This document shows, piece by piece, positions 12,281-27,789 of a DNA stretch of 64,000 nucleotides. The DNA comes from Mantis religiosa. Lineage: Eukaryota; Arthropoda; Insecta; Mantodea; Mantidae. The stretch spans positions 62,728,559-62,792,558 of the forward strand of contig CM060947.1 in assembly GCA_030765055.1 (NCBI GenBank), in the 5' to 3' direction. The notes under the pieces were generated by a model that had not been told where the DNA came from, made no database searches, and saw only the letters and a program-made list of their open reading frames with translations. Positions within the stretch are counted from its first letter, which is position 1; every line of letters begins with the position of its first letter. The position numbers and the translations under genes are program-made.

Positions 12281-13603
12281 TGAGGGTGGGTCAAAAAGTA
12301 ATGTTTCCTATTTTTTCTCTTTTAATTGCCAAGAAAATTGAATCCAATTTACATAGCTTGAAAACTACAACATTGACGATTAATTTGTCACTATTCAATA
12401 TAATTTCCGTCCTTTTCTACAGTTTTGGTTCACCTTTTAATTAGGGCATGTATTCCAGTGTGGTAAAACACACGGTCTTGCTTCCTAAGCTATTGACGCA
12501 CGGACGTTTTCACAGCCTCCTCATCTTCAAAATGATGAGCATCCTTTAGTGGCCCGAACAGATGGAAGGCTGATGGTGCCAGGTCAGGGCTGTATGGGAG
12601 GGTGAGGTAAGACTTGCCATCCCAATTTCTCAATTTCTGCAGTGGTGGAACGGCTGGTGTGTGGTCTTGCATTGTCATGCAAAAGAAGAACATCCGCCAT
12701 AGTTTTTGTTGGGTGAACTCGGCGAAGACGTGCTTTCAGCTTTTTGAGAGTTGTGACGTATTGGGCAGAATTTATTGTGCATCCCTGCTCCAAAAAATCA
12801 ATCATCAGCACACCCTCTGCATCCCAAAATACTGTCGCCATAACTTTCCCTGCCAACCGCTGGGTTTTGAACTCTTTTTCTTCGGTGACGTTGTGTGATG
12901 CCATTCCATTGACTGCCTCTTTGATTCAGGTTCAAAAAAATGAACCCACGTTTCTTCTCCAGTAATAATTTTTTCCAGAAACTCCTCTCCCCCCAAATTG
13001 AAGCGCTGCAAGTGTTCGGAAGCTATTTTTTTCCTTGTTTCTTTGTTTTGGGCGCTTAACATTCTTGGTACCCTACGTGAACAAACTTTTGAGTAACCCA
13101 GTTGCTGAATAATCGTCATCACACTGCCTTTACTGAGGGAGGTAATGCGACATAATTCACCTGTTGTTACCCGGCGATCACCACGAATTATTTCATCGAC
13201 TCGCTGAATGTTGCATGGAATCACTGCAGTCACCGGCCTGCCGCTCGCTTTTCATCTGCCAATGGTGTTTGCCCTTCAGCTTCGTTACAGCGACGAACCC
13301 ATCGTCTAACAGTGCTGACATCCACCGTTGCATCACCATACACGTTTTTTAGCCTTTAGTGAATGCGAATTGGCGTTTCACCTTCCGCAGTCAAAAATTC
13401 AATCTCAGAACGCTGTCTAATACGAATGTCGATGTCAGCCATTGTGCAAGAGGATGCAGTGCTGCCACCTGTTGACTTAGGAAGTTACTACTGCAGGGGA
13501 TTGGAGAAGAAGGTTTGAGGAATTGCGCCAAATTCAAAGTTTTCACATAACTTATTAATTTAAGGGAAAAAAGTAGGAGGCATTACTTTTTCACCCACCC
13601 TCG
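12281..13603 (-). mobile_element. mariner element, second type, full length
   Basis: 1,323 bp with termini TGAGGGTGGGTCAAAAAGTA and the complement ending ACCCACCCTCG, flanked by TA at 12279-12280 and 13604-13605. A truncated relative lies at 40351-40967. The gene is on the minus strand and broken. Confidence 0.92.
12490..13442 (-). pseudogene. mariner transposase, frameshifted, catalytic residues lost
   Basis: Starts MADI... at 13442. It has the helix-turn-helix region (RVTTGELCRITSLSKGSV), the VPRML linker, and the first catalytic block GEETWVHFF where the family has GDETW (aspartate to glutamate). The second block, LLHDNARPH, is intact. The third block, PYSPDLAPSAFHLF, has alanine in place of the catalytic aspartate. 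At least two frame changes occur (near 12820 and 12600). Two of three catalytic acids are changed. Confidence 0.9.
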
Positions 13604-13605
13604 TA

Positions 13606-14689
13606 CATTAGCTAAGGCAAGGCTACACTGAAAATTCTCCGAAAATGTTGAAAATCGTGGAATTTTCCTTTTTTGGGGTAGCTTAGGGTGTGTAATAGTA
13701 GATGGCGTGTTATTTTTATCATTTGCACTATTTTAGGCCATCACTTGACAATTTAAGGACACCTTTAACAATCTTTACTTTAAAATTAATTTTCTGAGAA
13801 ACTTATTTCCAACACTTTTCAGTATACAAAATGCCTCATGCGTCGAAGTTTTTCTTTTAACTTAGTGAAACTTACAGGATAGGTTCATAACATGTAAATA
13901 AGAAACTTCACATTCCCCCTTTTGTTAATGTTCATGCTTTGAAACTTATATGCTGTTAATGAATAAAACAAAGTTAATATTTTGAACATTTTCAGAGCTA
14001 ACATATAGAAAATATTTTAGAACAAATGATACAAGAATATTCCAAAAAGTAAGAATGTGGGTCTTTTAAAATTACTGTGTACTAGCCGAAAACAAAAATT
14101 CCACTTAAAAGCTCAAATTTTTTGACGCATAGAACATTTTATATAGGGAGTAATTTTTACAATATTTTCACAAAAATAATTAATAATTAATGAAATATTT
14201 CGTGTATCAACATGAAAATTTGCATGAAAGTTTAAAATGATATTCTAATTATGTGGCTAAATTTTTTTAATGATAGGTTTATTATTATAGAAGTTGGAAT
14301 GTTCAGTGCAGCCTTGTTTTGGCAGTTGAAACTATAATAAAATGCTCAATTATTAATTTTGTTAAGCTACAGTTTACGTCACTCGTGTTATCATGTCTTA
14401 AGGAAGTTTGCAATATTATCGAAATACCAGGTATAATGCAGTTTACAAATAACCTTCTTTTATTTCCGTTTTTAATTTGGTTATTATAACTCGCATTATG
14501 TCTGGCATGTTTAAATGCTTGGACAAATACATCCAGGTCTCCTACTTGTCCCTTAGAGAACATGCATCTTTCCTTTCATTTTCCATGGAATATGAGAAAT
14601 TACTTCTAAAGGAACGTTTGTCCAGTGGTGAGAAAAACTTGAAGAAGATTTTGGTTTTCTATTTTGATCTTGTATCTTGTATTATCTTG
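13606..14689. other. No recognisable feature
   Basis: AT-rich intergenic-type DNA. Open frames of 86-94 codons at 14303-14563 and 14477-14761 show no domain and no family resemblance. Confidence 0.4.
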
Positions 14690-15668
14690 TATTTATTTCA
14701 TCCTTTGGAACATAATACATATGTTATAGGACACGTCAGTTCAAGATACAAAGATAAATAAAAAAATTACACAAGACTAAAAACTGTAACAGATACAGGA
14801 TCCAACAAAAGTCTAAAGTAGAAAAAGCAAATAAATATTGTCAATAGATTGTTGGTTACATTTTCTGACATAGTCAATTTTTCATCATTAATACTAATTG
14901 TACATAGTCAATTCTACAACATTAGAATCTAATTTACAGAAACTAATTTACATAGTCAATTACAGCATTAGAAACTAATTCTACACATGATCCCTTAATC
15001 AGCTTAATGAATTTATCACTTTCAAGTATAATTAAAGCTGCAAAGTCATAATTCATTTAAGTTATATAAACATTTATTTATGAGGAAAGCCTTTAACTTC
15101 CATTTAAACTGCTGTTTTGAGATGCTAGCTATTGATTTAATATCAGATGGCAGTTTATTGTAAAGCTTAATTCCTAGTATATGTACATCCTTTTGAGAGA
15201 CAGTTTTAGTTACACTATCTCTATAGTAATTCATATTGGTTCTGGTCTTATGTTCATGTACCTGACTGTTTTTAACTGGATTACACTTGTCCACAATAAA
15301 CATTATAGCTGTATAAGCATACAGAGAGTAGATGGTTATTATTTTTTTATTTATAAAGGTATCCCAGCAAGATTCTCTTGCTTTTAGATTATACATGACC
15401 CTAACACACTTTTTTGGTAAATAAGCAGTTTATCCATGTGTGTTTTGGCTGCTGAACCCCATATTTCTATTCTGTAGATTAGATATGGATAGATACATCC
15501 AGAGTATATTAATTTTAGGATATTTGTATTGTTGTACTTGCTAAAATATCTTAAGAGATATAATGATTTACTAAGTTTTCCGCATATGTTTTCAATATGA
15601 TCAGCCCAAGTTAGTCGATTATCTAACACAATACCCAAAAATTTATGTGTTTTCACTTCTGACACAAT
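14690..15668 (-). mobile_element. LINE 3' fragment on the minus strand
   Basis: 5'-truncated LINE: the coding end is at 15046-15668 and the 3' untranslated part runs leftward to about 14690. The untranslated part contains several spaced copies of ACATAGTCAATT (14870-14965), a small repeat often seen at LINE 3' ends. Confidence 0.75.
15046..15665 (-). pseudogene. LINE ORF2 C-terminal part, frameshifted
   Basis: Reads HKFLGIVLDNRLTWADHI and YPYLIYRIEIWG, the thumb-region blocks that follow the RT palm in Jockey/CR1-like LINEs. After a frame change near 15390 come KTRTNMNYYRD and GIKLYNKLPSDIKS, the usual C-terminal end. The RT catalytic palm is missing. Confidence 0.85.
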
Positions 15669-15904
15669 GTCACTCTATTGCCAAAAGAATGCGCGATTAT
15701 ACATTTCAAAATTAAACAAAAATGAAAAGATATAGACAAGGAGCCTGCAATCTCGTTATATATGTGGTTGGATGCATTCACTTGAGTAATTCTCATATGG
15801 GTGGGAGCGTTCAGGAGCCTAGCGCACGATCAGCTGATGGTGGTTCGTCAAAGGGAAATTAACAATGGGACACCGCAATTACAATTTAACCGCGGCCAAA
15901 GTTG

Positions 15905-16125
15905 AACACGTTTCACTGACTCAATCAGCAAGAGTGACTCAGTTTGGTGCTGCCTTAATGATACCAAAGGTCGGAGGTTCAAACTTGACTCTGACCGATG
16001 GCTTTTAAGTGAAATTAAGAGCGACAGTATATTTTATTAGCATATGAAAGAACTTCTGTGAGATAAAATCCCAGCATATGGCGGCGCTAACATGCTCCTG
16101 ACAATTGACAACGCCCTTAAACAGA
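15905..16125 (+). mobile_element. tRNA-derived SINE (type D)
   Basis: A tRNA-like 3' half with AGGTTCAAAC and GACCGATGGCTTTTAAG, then a body ending in CTCCTGACAATTGACA. The same order occurs at 53880-54075, so a dispersed family is supported. The A-box part is diverged. Confidence 0.65.
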
Positions 16126-16138
16126 ATAGTAAAACACT

Positions 16139-16335
16139 AGACGATGAATGAAACAAGTGAAATGAAGCTCAAATGCGCCCAGGATCCATAGAGCTTAGAG
16201 TTATCAGACATATATTTTTCAGGATAAGGGAAAACCTCGGGAAAACGTTATCCAGTAACTCATCCCGACCGAGATTAGAACTCGGGGCCCCTTGAATGTG
16301 AGGCAGACACGCTACCACCTACGCTATGGAGACTG
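16139..16335 (-). mobile_element. tRNA-derived SINE (type A)
   Basis: Shares GATGAATGAAACAAGTGAAA, GAGCTTAGAGTTA and the tRNA-like head region AACTCGGGGCCCCTTGAATG, then GAGGCAGACACGCTACC, with the other type A copies. It lies directly between the type D and type B copies. Confidence 0.8.
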
Positions 16336-16545
16336 ACCCTCTCTAAACGGAAATTCTGGGTTCGATTCCTGACTGGAGTATGGAAATTTTTCTTTAACGA
16401 GGATTACTGAGGATTACTAACCCTGCTCTTTAGAGTCTGGAAGTATGATGGAGTAAATGTGTGTGAATTTAATAGAAATACAGCATCCCGATGGGTAAAT
16501 GTCCTTGACGACCTAGGTCGGCTCCTAAAACTAGAAATCTGCTGG
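16336..16545 (+). mobile_element. tRNA-derived SINE (type B), partial
   Basis: T-arm/B-box region GGGTTCGATTCC near 16361, then the body with GAGTCTGGAAGTATGA as in the copy at 1547. The A-box end is lost against the neighbouring type A copy. Confidence 0.65.
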
Positions 16546-17534
<989 letters not shown>

Positions 17535-17582
17535 TAGTGTTTAACGCCCGCTTTTACTACATACGGCACCGCAGTCGATGAC

Positions 17583-17818
17583 ACTTTTTTTGAAATTTTA
17601 CGTCCTCCAACGTTGTCATATCGGACGATGAATGGAATGGGTGAAATGACGCTCAAATAAGCCCAGGGTCCATAGAGCTTAGAGTTACCCGACCATCGTC
17701 TTTCAGGATAAGCGAAAACCCCGGAAAAACCTTACCCAGGTAACTCACCCTGACCGAGATTCGAGCTCGGGACCACTTGAACGTGAGGCAGACTTGCTAC
17801 CACCACGCTATCGAGGCT
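17583..17818 (-). mobile_element. tRNA-derived SINE (type A), well preserved
   Basis: T run at the left, body TTTACGTCCTCCAACGTTGT and ATATCGGACGATGAATG, the AACCCCGGAAAAACCTTA block, and a tRNA-like head in the right 80 bp with CCGAGATTCGAGCTCGGGAC. Useful as the reference copy for the family in this window. Confidence 0.88.
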
Positions 17819-17945
17819 GATGATACATGAGATGAAGATGGAGCACCAGTGGAATGAGATGGCGGGGGAAACCGGAGACCCCGAAGAAAAAACCCGCCCC
17901 AGCGCCGTGTTGTCCACCACCATACATTTAAAGGTGAGAGAGAGG
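17819..17945 (-). mobile_element. tRNA-derived SINE (type C), body fragment
   Basis: Shares the body of the fuller copy at 46990-47295: CGGAGACCCCGAAG, then CCAGCGCCGTGTTGTCCACC against CCAGCGCTATGTTGTCCACC. Head missing. Confidence 0.7.
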
Positions 17946-18770
17946 GGGGGGGGAGAGTGTGTGTTCACATACGGTGACATTTTTGTTTTACAACTTAGAG
18001 ATGGAAACTAATACAGTATACGTTATAGTTTAAACAGGTCATAATATACTATAAGTTTATAAAGTAATGACTGTAATTTAAATGAATTTCATTCGCTATT
18101 TTTTGGGGGGAAATAAGTTATTAAATTTGCGTAAATAAAAATAAAACAAGTTTTACAGTTTAGAGAATACAATTATTTTGATTCTCTCCACAATCTGGAA
18201 ATTTGAATTAAAATATGAATATATGTATGATCTAATGTATGAAATCCAAAGCAAATTGAGAAACCCCACCTCCATCCAGAAGGAATCGACGTATATCTTA
18301 CTTTAGCCAATCGGAGGCAGAATTTCTTCCCTAAGTGGAGTCAATCGCATTACAGAGGCTGGTTTCGCTTTATTGCTTAATTACTCTGTAATTCAAAAAC
18401 ATTATTTTCGTTATAGATATTACTTATACTAAAAACCTTTGCCATTTCTAAAATAATCACAAAAACGACTAAAGGAATACATTGAAGGTTCTGTTACTGC
18501 GACTTAGTGGGAGGAGATAGATCTGGTTAGCCTTGATAGCTGATAGAGCTCGGTGTGCCCACTTTCACAACAGACGACATTCCAGCTGTTGCATAATGAC
18601 GTATAACGGCTGTGCCAGAAGTGCTGCAAATGCGGTGAATGTATCACAGAGTACTTTCGCTCAATTCTTTATGCACTGGCAACAATGATGACCAAGCCCT
18701 GCATTTTCATCACACAAAATACTTGAAAAATGCTCTGTACTCTAACATTATTAATCGAGATAAGCGTTTT
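17946..18770. other. No recognisable feature
   Basis: Begins with a G-rich patch (17940-17958), then is AT-rich. No gene or shared repeat recognised. Confidence 0.4.
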
Positions 18771-19340
18771 GGATAGGGATGGGTCCCAAACGATACTTAA
18801 AATTTGCTGGGACTTTTCGATATTTCGTTGGTGATTCTGTAATTTTTATTTTATTTTAGAATCACAAAATATTATTGCTAAAAGTAGAACATTGCAAAAA
18901 CATAACATGCAAAAAAATAATAATGTGTCAGTTACCAGTTCCCAAAAAGAAATCACTGCATATCTCAACGACGATTTGTCACCTCCTATTTCTTAGTGCA
19001 CTGGATTACTGGAAAACAATTTCAAAATTCCCAAAATTAAAAAATAAAAGTCGTTAAATATTTGTGTAGTCCACCTGCAACAGATATCTCTGAAAGACTA
19101 TTTAGCACAGCAGGACTCAGATATGACAGAAAAGAAATAGACTTGACCCCGAAAGTGTGATAATGCTAATATCTTTGAACAAAAACTTATAAAAGTGGAC
19201 TGTTCTGTTTTTAAATGTTTAACGTAGAGTTTAAAAAGAAAAACGCTGAAGGTTATAAGTTTTCTTTCATTAAATACGTGAACCTATTTAATTTTATTAG
19301 TATTTTCTGAATTTTCTGGGAATTTCTTCAGAAGTCCTTT
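18771..19340 (+). mobile_element. hAT transposon remnant, copy 1
   Basis: Opens with TAGGGATGGG, close to the hAT terminal consensus CAGGGNTGGG, and contains the hAT dimerisation end. It aligns through its length with the copy at 52268-52955. The far terminus cannot be defined. Confidence 0.7.
18940..19160 (+). pseudogene. hAT transposase C-terminal dimerisation domain, broken
   Basis: One frame has DYWK...SKFPKL and another, from 19068, has SPPATDISERLFSTAGLRYD followed by RKEIDLTPKV and a stop. Together these are the hATC dimerisation motif. The frame break between them, and the absence of the catalytic region, mark it as a relic. Confidence 0.85.
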
Positions 19341-19575
19341 TGACTGATTTTTGAATAACTGGGACACTTTAAGAGACATCTTACTACACAAAAATTTTAG
19401 ATATCGTAGGAATGAAGAAGCCAGCTTTCAAAACAAATTATTTATTTGGCAACATAGTCCCCATTAAGGATTATGTCAAAGTCTATGTAGTCCTTAAAGG
19501 GCTAGTCTAGTCCTTAAAGAACAATTACTCGTAGTCCCCTTCTCGCAGCGCTCCTGTCAGCTTTAACTCCTAAAA

Positions 19576-21217
<1,642 letters not shown>

Positions 21218-21224
21218 GGTGAGC

Positions 21225-22704
<1,480 letters not shown>

Positions 22705-22756
22705 GTTATGCAAAATACGCCTCCGTCTACATGATGATCTCTTCATTTGATCTAAA

Positions 22757-23640
22757 TTTTGTTCCTGCGAGTCATTTCTTTAGTTTGGGAACAGGAGAAT
22801 ATGGAGGAGGTGGCAGCAATTCATAAAGCAATTCATGCAGTTTGGTAGCAGCAATTCCGGACGAATGAGCTGGGGCATTATCGTGGTGAAATAGAACTTT
22901 ATTCTTCGCCATATGAGACGCTGTCTCCTTCAATTTCTTGTCGAATTGGGCCAGAAACTTACTGTAATATACTCCAGTAATAGTTTTTCCTTTTTCCAAG
23001 AAGTCAGTGAGTAGGTATGACACCCTTCGCATCCTAAAAAATTATCACCATCTCTTTTGTGGCTGATGGAACCGTCTTTGCCTTCTTTGGAGCAGATTCA
23101 GCGGAGGCAACTCACTGTTTTGATTGTTGCTTGGTGTCCAGAGTATAATGATGAATCCAGGTCTCATTGACAGTGTCAACTCGTCGCAAAAAGTCCTTCG
23201 GATTTTGCTTAGACGGCTCCAAACAGAGCTTCGAAGTTGAAAGCTTCTTGTCTACTGTGAGCAAACGCGGCAACCATCGCGCCGACAACTTTCTCATCTC
23301 CAACTTATCGTGCACAATATGAATTGCCGTTCCCGTCGATACACCCATAGCCTCTGCCACTTCGCGAACTTTCCTTCGACGGTCAGCGAGGATAATATCG
23401 TGGACTTTTTCAATGACTTCCTCAGTAACGACATCTGCAAGGCGTTCTGGATGTTCTTTGTCAAAAACGGATGTTTGACCACGTTTAAATTGAATATTCA
23501 ACTGCTGTCACAAAAGGCAAAAGGTCTCCATAAACAGCATTCAATTTCTCTTTTATCTTCTTACAAGTTTTTACATCTAAAAGTAAAAAAGCGAATTGCG
23601 GAATGACGCTGCAGTTTTTCCGTTTTAGCAGAAAAAAAAA
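22757..23640 (-). pseudogene. mariner transposase, third type, broken
   Basis: N-terminal blocks KIKEKLNAVYGD and FKRGQTSVFD, helix-turn-helix VREVAEAMGVSTGTAI, linker SARWLPRLLTVD, then NETWIHHY (where GDETW would be expected, so the aspartate is lost). The second block, HHDNAPAHS, is intact. PPPPYSP is followed directly by PKLKK, a deletion that removes the third catalytic aspartate. Frames change near 23500 and 23040. Inverted termini and TA duplications were not found, so the element is truncated. Its left edge lies close to the AAT array. Confidence 0.88.
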
Positions 23641-23818
23641 AAAAAAAATTAAACAACTTATCGAAATGTCTGTAAAATCCAAACTGGTCTCTGAATCTGT
23701 ACCAAATTTGTTTTCACAGCATGTAACAAAAGACAGTACATAATCATAACATAAACTCCCCTTAGCAATATACTTTTTGATTCACTGAGCATCCTTAGTA
23801 CACACAAACAAACACACG

Positions 23819-23864
<46 letters not shown>

Positions 23865-24870
23865 ACAATACATACACCTAATGTTTACCTATAGGTTTCA
23901 GAGAAAGGTCATCTGGACATCACACAAAAGTTCACAGCGAAAGCTCCCTGATCACCGAAGTAATCTTCTCCCGCAATGTTTCAATATTTACTGTTGTATG
24001 CAGTGGTGAAACGCACTCACGGAACATTGAACCTTTAGTCCATTACTACAAATGCTGTTTTTCTGTTAGAATTAGGAATAGTCGCTGTGGCACAGCATCC
24101 CACATAGACTCTTCCTGCTTCCAATGAGATCTCGGGAGGCAGTGATGAAGGGTAAACCTGAAAGACGACACAAACTAGCAAAGTCGGGGTCTTTAACGAT
24201 TGCAGAATTACACCCATGTTAATGCCGATAATATCACACCTTGGCCGTTTTCAATGTGGAGGTCCCGGAGTGAAATTAGGCGGTCCCAGGAAGGGGTCCC
24301 AGCTGATCAGCCAAAAGACAGCAAGGAATCTTTAAAGTAAAGTAACCTATGGTGTAACAGCCGTTGACTCGGGCCAGTGTGGGCCAACCCCACTGCTGAT
24401 CTCAGTTCCTCATACGCAAGGTAGAGGTGGGCGATCATCCAACCATAGCATCCAACCAATACTGAGTGATCAGCATCACGCACCCCTAGCCGGAAATGCT
24501 GGCTTTCTAGACCAGGGTTCGCTACCTATCGTAACCCTTCAATTTTCTCACGATGCTGATTGGGCACTCGTTCTATACGGCACAAGATAAAAAATCTTTA
24601 TACAGCACAAATCCCACCGTCCTACCGCAATGCACCAATCATCGTCACCTGGTCCTATACCTCTGAACTATATAAAAATGAATCAGATGAAAGTGAATTG
24701 TGGTTACGGGAAATACGTGTTAGAATTCGCCTCTCAACTTGAAAGAAAACAAAACACGAAAATATCATGGCCAGAGCAGGTGTCACGACGGGGATCGATT
24801 GCGGGAGCTCCAGACTGAGCCTCAGAAGTTACAGCAGAAGCACACTTTCCGTGTTACTAACAAAGTGAAA
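23641..24870. other. Mostly unidentified, with a CA-rich microsatellite
   Basis: A CA/CG microsatellite lies at 23805-23863. The rest, including the moderately GC-rich stretch 24240-24560, has no recognised gene. It may contain decayed repeats without partners in this window. Confidence 0.4.
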
Positions 24871-25128
24871 ACAAGGCCTTCTGACCATGGCCCCGTTATT
24901 ATAAATCAGTGGCTACATACCTAAAAGAGCTACAGCAAGCTTTAAACACGATCATACAGGTGTGCATGGCAGTAGGTTAAAAATAGCGGTTCCAGCGCAA
25001 CAAGGCCTTCTGACCATGGCCCCGTTATTATAAATCAGTGGCTACATACCTAAAAGAGCTACAGCAAGCTTTAAACACGATCATACAGGTGTGCATGGCA
25101 GTAGGTTAAAAATAGCGGTTCCAGCGCA
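24871..25128. repeat. 129-bp direct duplication containing a terminal stub of the polymerase element
   Basis: Two apparently identical 129-bp copies in tandem (24871-24999 and 25000-25128). Each has 100 bp of flank, including the CATGGC target site, followed by the first 29 bp of the element terminus (AGTAGGTT...CCAGCGCA). The second copy leads into the complete element; the first ends as an orphan stub. Confidence 0.95.
25094..25099. other. Left target-site duplication CATGGC
   Basis: Six bases identical to 40014-40019, directly outside the AGT terminus. A 6-bp duplication is the value known for Polinton/Maverick integration. Confidence 0.85.
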
Positions 25129-25224
25129 GACCCAAATGAGCAAGATGGCGGCCATGCGCAATCGGTATGTTTAGTGGATTTAGACAGTGTTTAGGTAGGC
25201 AGTCAATCCTCTTATTTTGCTGTA

Positions 25225-26160
25225 CCTTATAATGCTGTGTCCTGAGGTATGATCAGAGTTTGTCTTGAGCTATGATCTGAGGCTCTAGGGTTAAGGGCTG
25301 CAGGGTTTCTTAGGTAAAGTCTGTTGGTATGGGATGTTAATATCTGAAGGATTTAATGGTTAGGTCCTGAGGTATGATCTGGGACTCTATGGTTAAGAGT
25401 TGCAGGGTTTCTTAGGTAAAGACTGTTGGTCTGGGAGGTTAATAGCTATAGGACTTAGAGGTTAGGTCTCGAGGTATGATCTGGGACTCTATGGTTAAGA
25501 GTTGCAGGGTTTCTTAGGTAAAGACTGTTGGTCTGGGAGGTTAATAGCTATAGGACTTAGAGGTTAGGTCTCGAGGTATGATCTGGGACTCTATGGTTAA
25601 GAGTTGCAGGGTTTCTTAGGTAAAGACTGTTGGTATGGGATGTTAATATCTGAAGGATTTAATGGTTAGGTCCTGAGGTATGATCTGGGACTCTATGGTT
25701 AAGAGTTGCAGGGTTTCTTAGGTAAAGTCTGTTGGTCTGGAGCTTGAAAGCTGTGGGATTTAGAGGTCAGGTCTTGAGGTATGATCTGGGGCTCTAGGGT
25801 TAAGAGTTGCAGGGTTTCTTAGGTAAAGACTGTTGGTCTGGGAGGTTAATAGCTATAGGACTTAGAGGTTAGGTCTCGAGGTATGATCTGGGACTCTATG
25901 GTTAAGAGTTGCAGGGTTTCTTAGGTAAAGACTGTTGGTCAGGGAGGTTAATAGCTGTGGGATTTAGAGGTTAGGTCTTGAGGTATGATCTGGGGCTCTA
26001 GGGTTAAGGGTTGCAGGTTTTAACAGGTAGGGTTGCTGGTATGGGAGGTTAATACCTATAGGATTTAATGTGGCATGAGCTCTAGGGTTAAGGGTTGTAG
26101 GGTTCATAGCTAAATGTTGTTGGTCTAGAGGATAAAGACCGTAGGGTCTTTTATCTATGT
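25225..26160. repeat. Subterminal 102-bp tandem repeats, left
   Basis: About nine units, each with GAGGTATGATCTGGG, TTGCAGGGTTTCTTAGGTAA and a variable GGTTAATAGCTATAGG part. Spacing between matching points is 102 bp (for example 25471 to 25573). Unit variants occur in the same order as in the right arm. More diverged units recur at 26880-27235. Confidence 0.9.
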
Positions 26161-27738
26161 TTTATAGGCTGAGGTATGGTCTTATAATTTTGAAGTTAAG
26201 TTTGCTAGCCCAGCGATTAAAGGCGGTTAATCTTGGGGCAAGTACTACATTTATGCTTTACTATGTCATCCTATTATAAACTAACCTAACCTAATATACT
26301 CTTTCATTTCTACCTTCTTTCATCATTCTTATTATAACCTAGCTGTGTTTGGCTAGTGGCTTCCTTTGTTGCACCTGTTAACCTATTTGTTCTCTTTCCT
26401 TAAGTTCCTCTATTCTACCACTTTAACCTAACCTAATATATCCCATGGTTTTAGCTTCTTGATCATTGTTGAACCTAGTTGATTCTGGTATTAACATTCG
26501 TTCTCTTTTCTTAAGCTGCCCCGTTTTTACCTCCTTAACCTATCCTAAGCATGTTTCTTTTCTCATGCTAACTACTTGTATGTATGATGCAAAGTTTTTA
26601 GGCATATCGATATTATAGCTATCTTTGTCACTGCAAGAGGTATATATGCTGATTACAGATCTTTATACAGTAAATTTAACCCTTTGTGTATCTGCTTCTC
26701 TTTTCCTAAAAATTGAGGTTCTTTTGTTGCTAGGGTTTCTTGTTTTTCGTACCTTCTCTATGCTTTCAGGAACTCTATTCTACCTTGTTATGTTATGAGG
26801 TCTTATGCTTATATCTTAGGCTTTTTGATTAAGCCTTTTGATCTGAAAGACTATGTATTTTGGCTATGTTCCTCATCTCTTATGGTCACATGGCTAGGTC
26901 TTGAGGCATGATCTTAGGGCCTGGGGTTTAAAGGATATAAGTCTCATAGCTTAAGCTCGTAGGTCTAAAGGTTAAAGACTGTAGGTTTAGTGGTTAGGTC
27001 GTATGGATTCAAGGTTAGATCTCTCGGTCTAGAGTTTAAGGCTGTAGGATCTGAAGGTTACGTATGGAGGTATGATCTGAGGGCTCTAGGGTTAAGTGTT
27101 TTAAGCTTCATAGCTAAAGGTTGCTGGTCAGGAGGTTAAAAGCTGTAGGATCTGGAGGTTAGGTATTGAGGTATGATCTCGGAGCTCTAGGATTAAAAGC
27201 TATAGGCTTCATAGCTAAAAGTTTGCCAGCTAGAGATATCTTCTTTACTGTTAGAGGTATATTTGCAATGGTCTAGGCGTACAGTTTTCTTACATTTTTT
27301 CATGCAGATTGATGTCTTCGTACTCTTGTGTCTTTTTCAAGCTTTTACCCCCTATGCATCGTCTTGTAATAAGTCGTTACGCTAAACCAATGTTCTAATG
27401 CTATTTCCATGCTTTTTCAGATGTTATGAGGTTTATGCGCGTTTCAGGGATATTTTAGACCAAGTTACGTTACTCAATTCATTTTATAACTAATTAAGAA
27501 GTTTTTCAAGGATATTTCAGATTACGAGATAGTAGTTACTTTTTAAATTTACCTATTTTAACATTAACTAAAGTGTGTTCAGTTAGCTTATGTGGTGAGG
27601 TAGACGTCCCTCGTCTTTTTTCTCTGGACTTGGGACCAGCGTCAGAATTTGTTTTCTGAACGGTAGACTTAACGCCCTCCTCTGCTCTTATTATTCAGCT
27701 GTTTTCATGCTTAGATATTTTAATGCTACGTTCTAGTG
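26161..27738. other. Non-coding part of the left arm
   Basis: No gene. Contains diverged ~117-bp and 102-bp repeat units (with CTAACCTAACCTAATATA twice, 26280-26440), then AT-rich DNA up to the polymerase 3' end. Mirrored at 37375-38952. Confidence 0.7.
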
Positions 27739-27744
27739 TTTATT
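27739..27744 (-). promoter_or_regulatory. Polyadenylation signal AATAAA, left polymerase gene
   Basis: On the minus strand this hexamer lies 45 bases beyond the stop codon, mirroring 37369-37374. It is the only canonical signal close downstream. Confidence 0.6.
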
Positions 27745-27789
27745 TCTCGGAATGAAAATTGTTTTTTTTCTGCTCTAGGGTTCCTTCTT

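Noticed and set aside
25225..26160. CRISPR-like array or telomere
   Set aside because: Units of 102 bp are contiguous variants without repeat/spacer structure, and TTAGG is not in pure tandem. They belong to the ends of the polymerase element.
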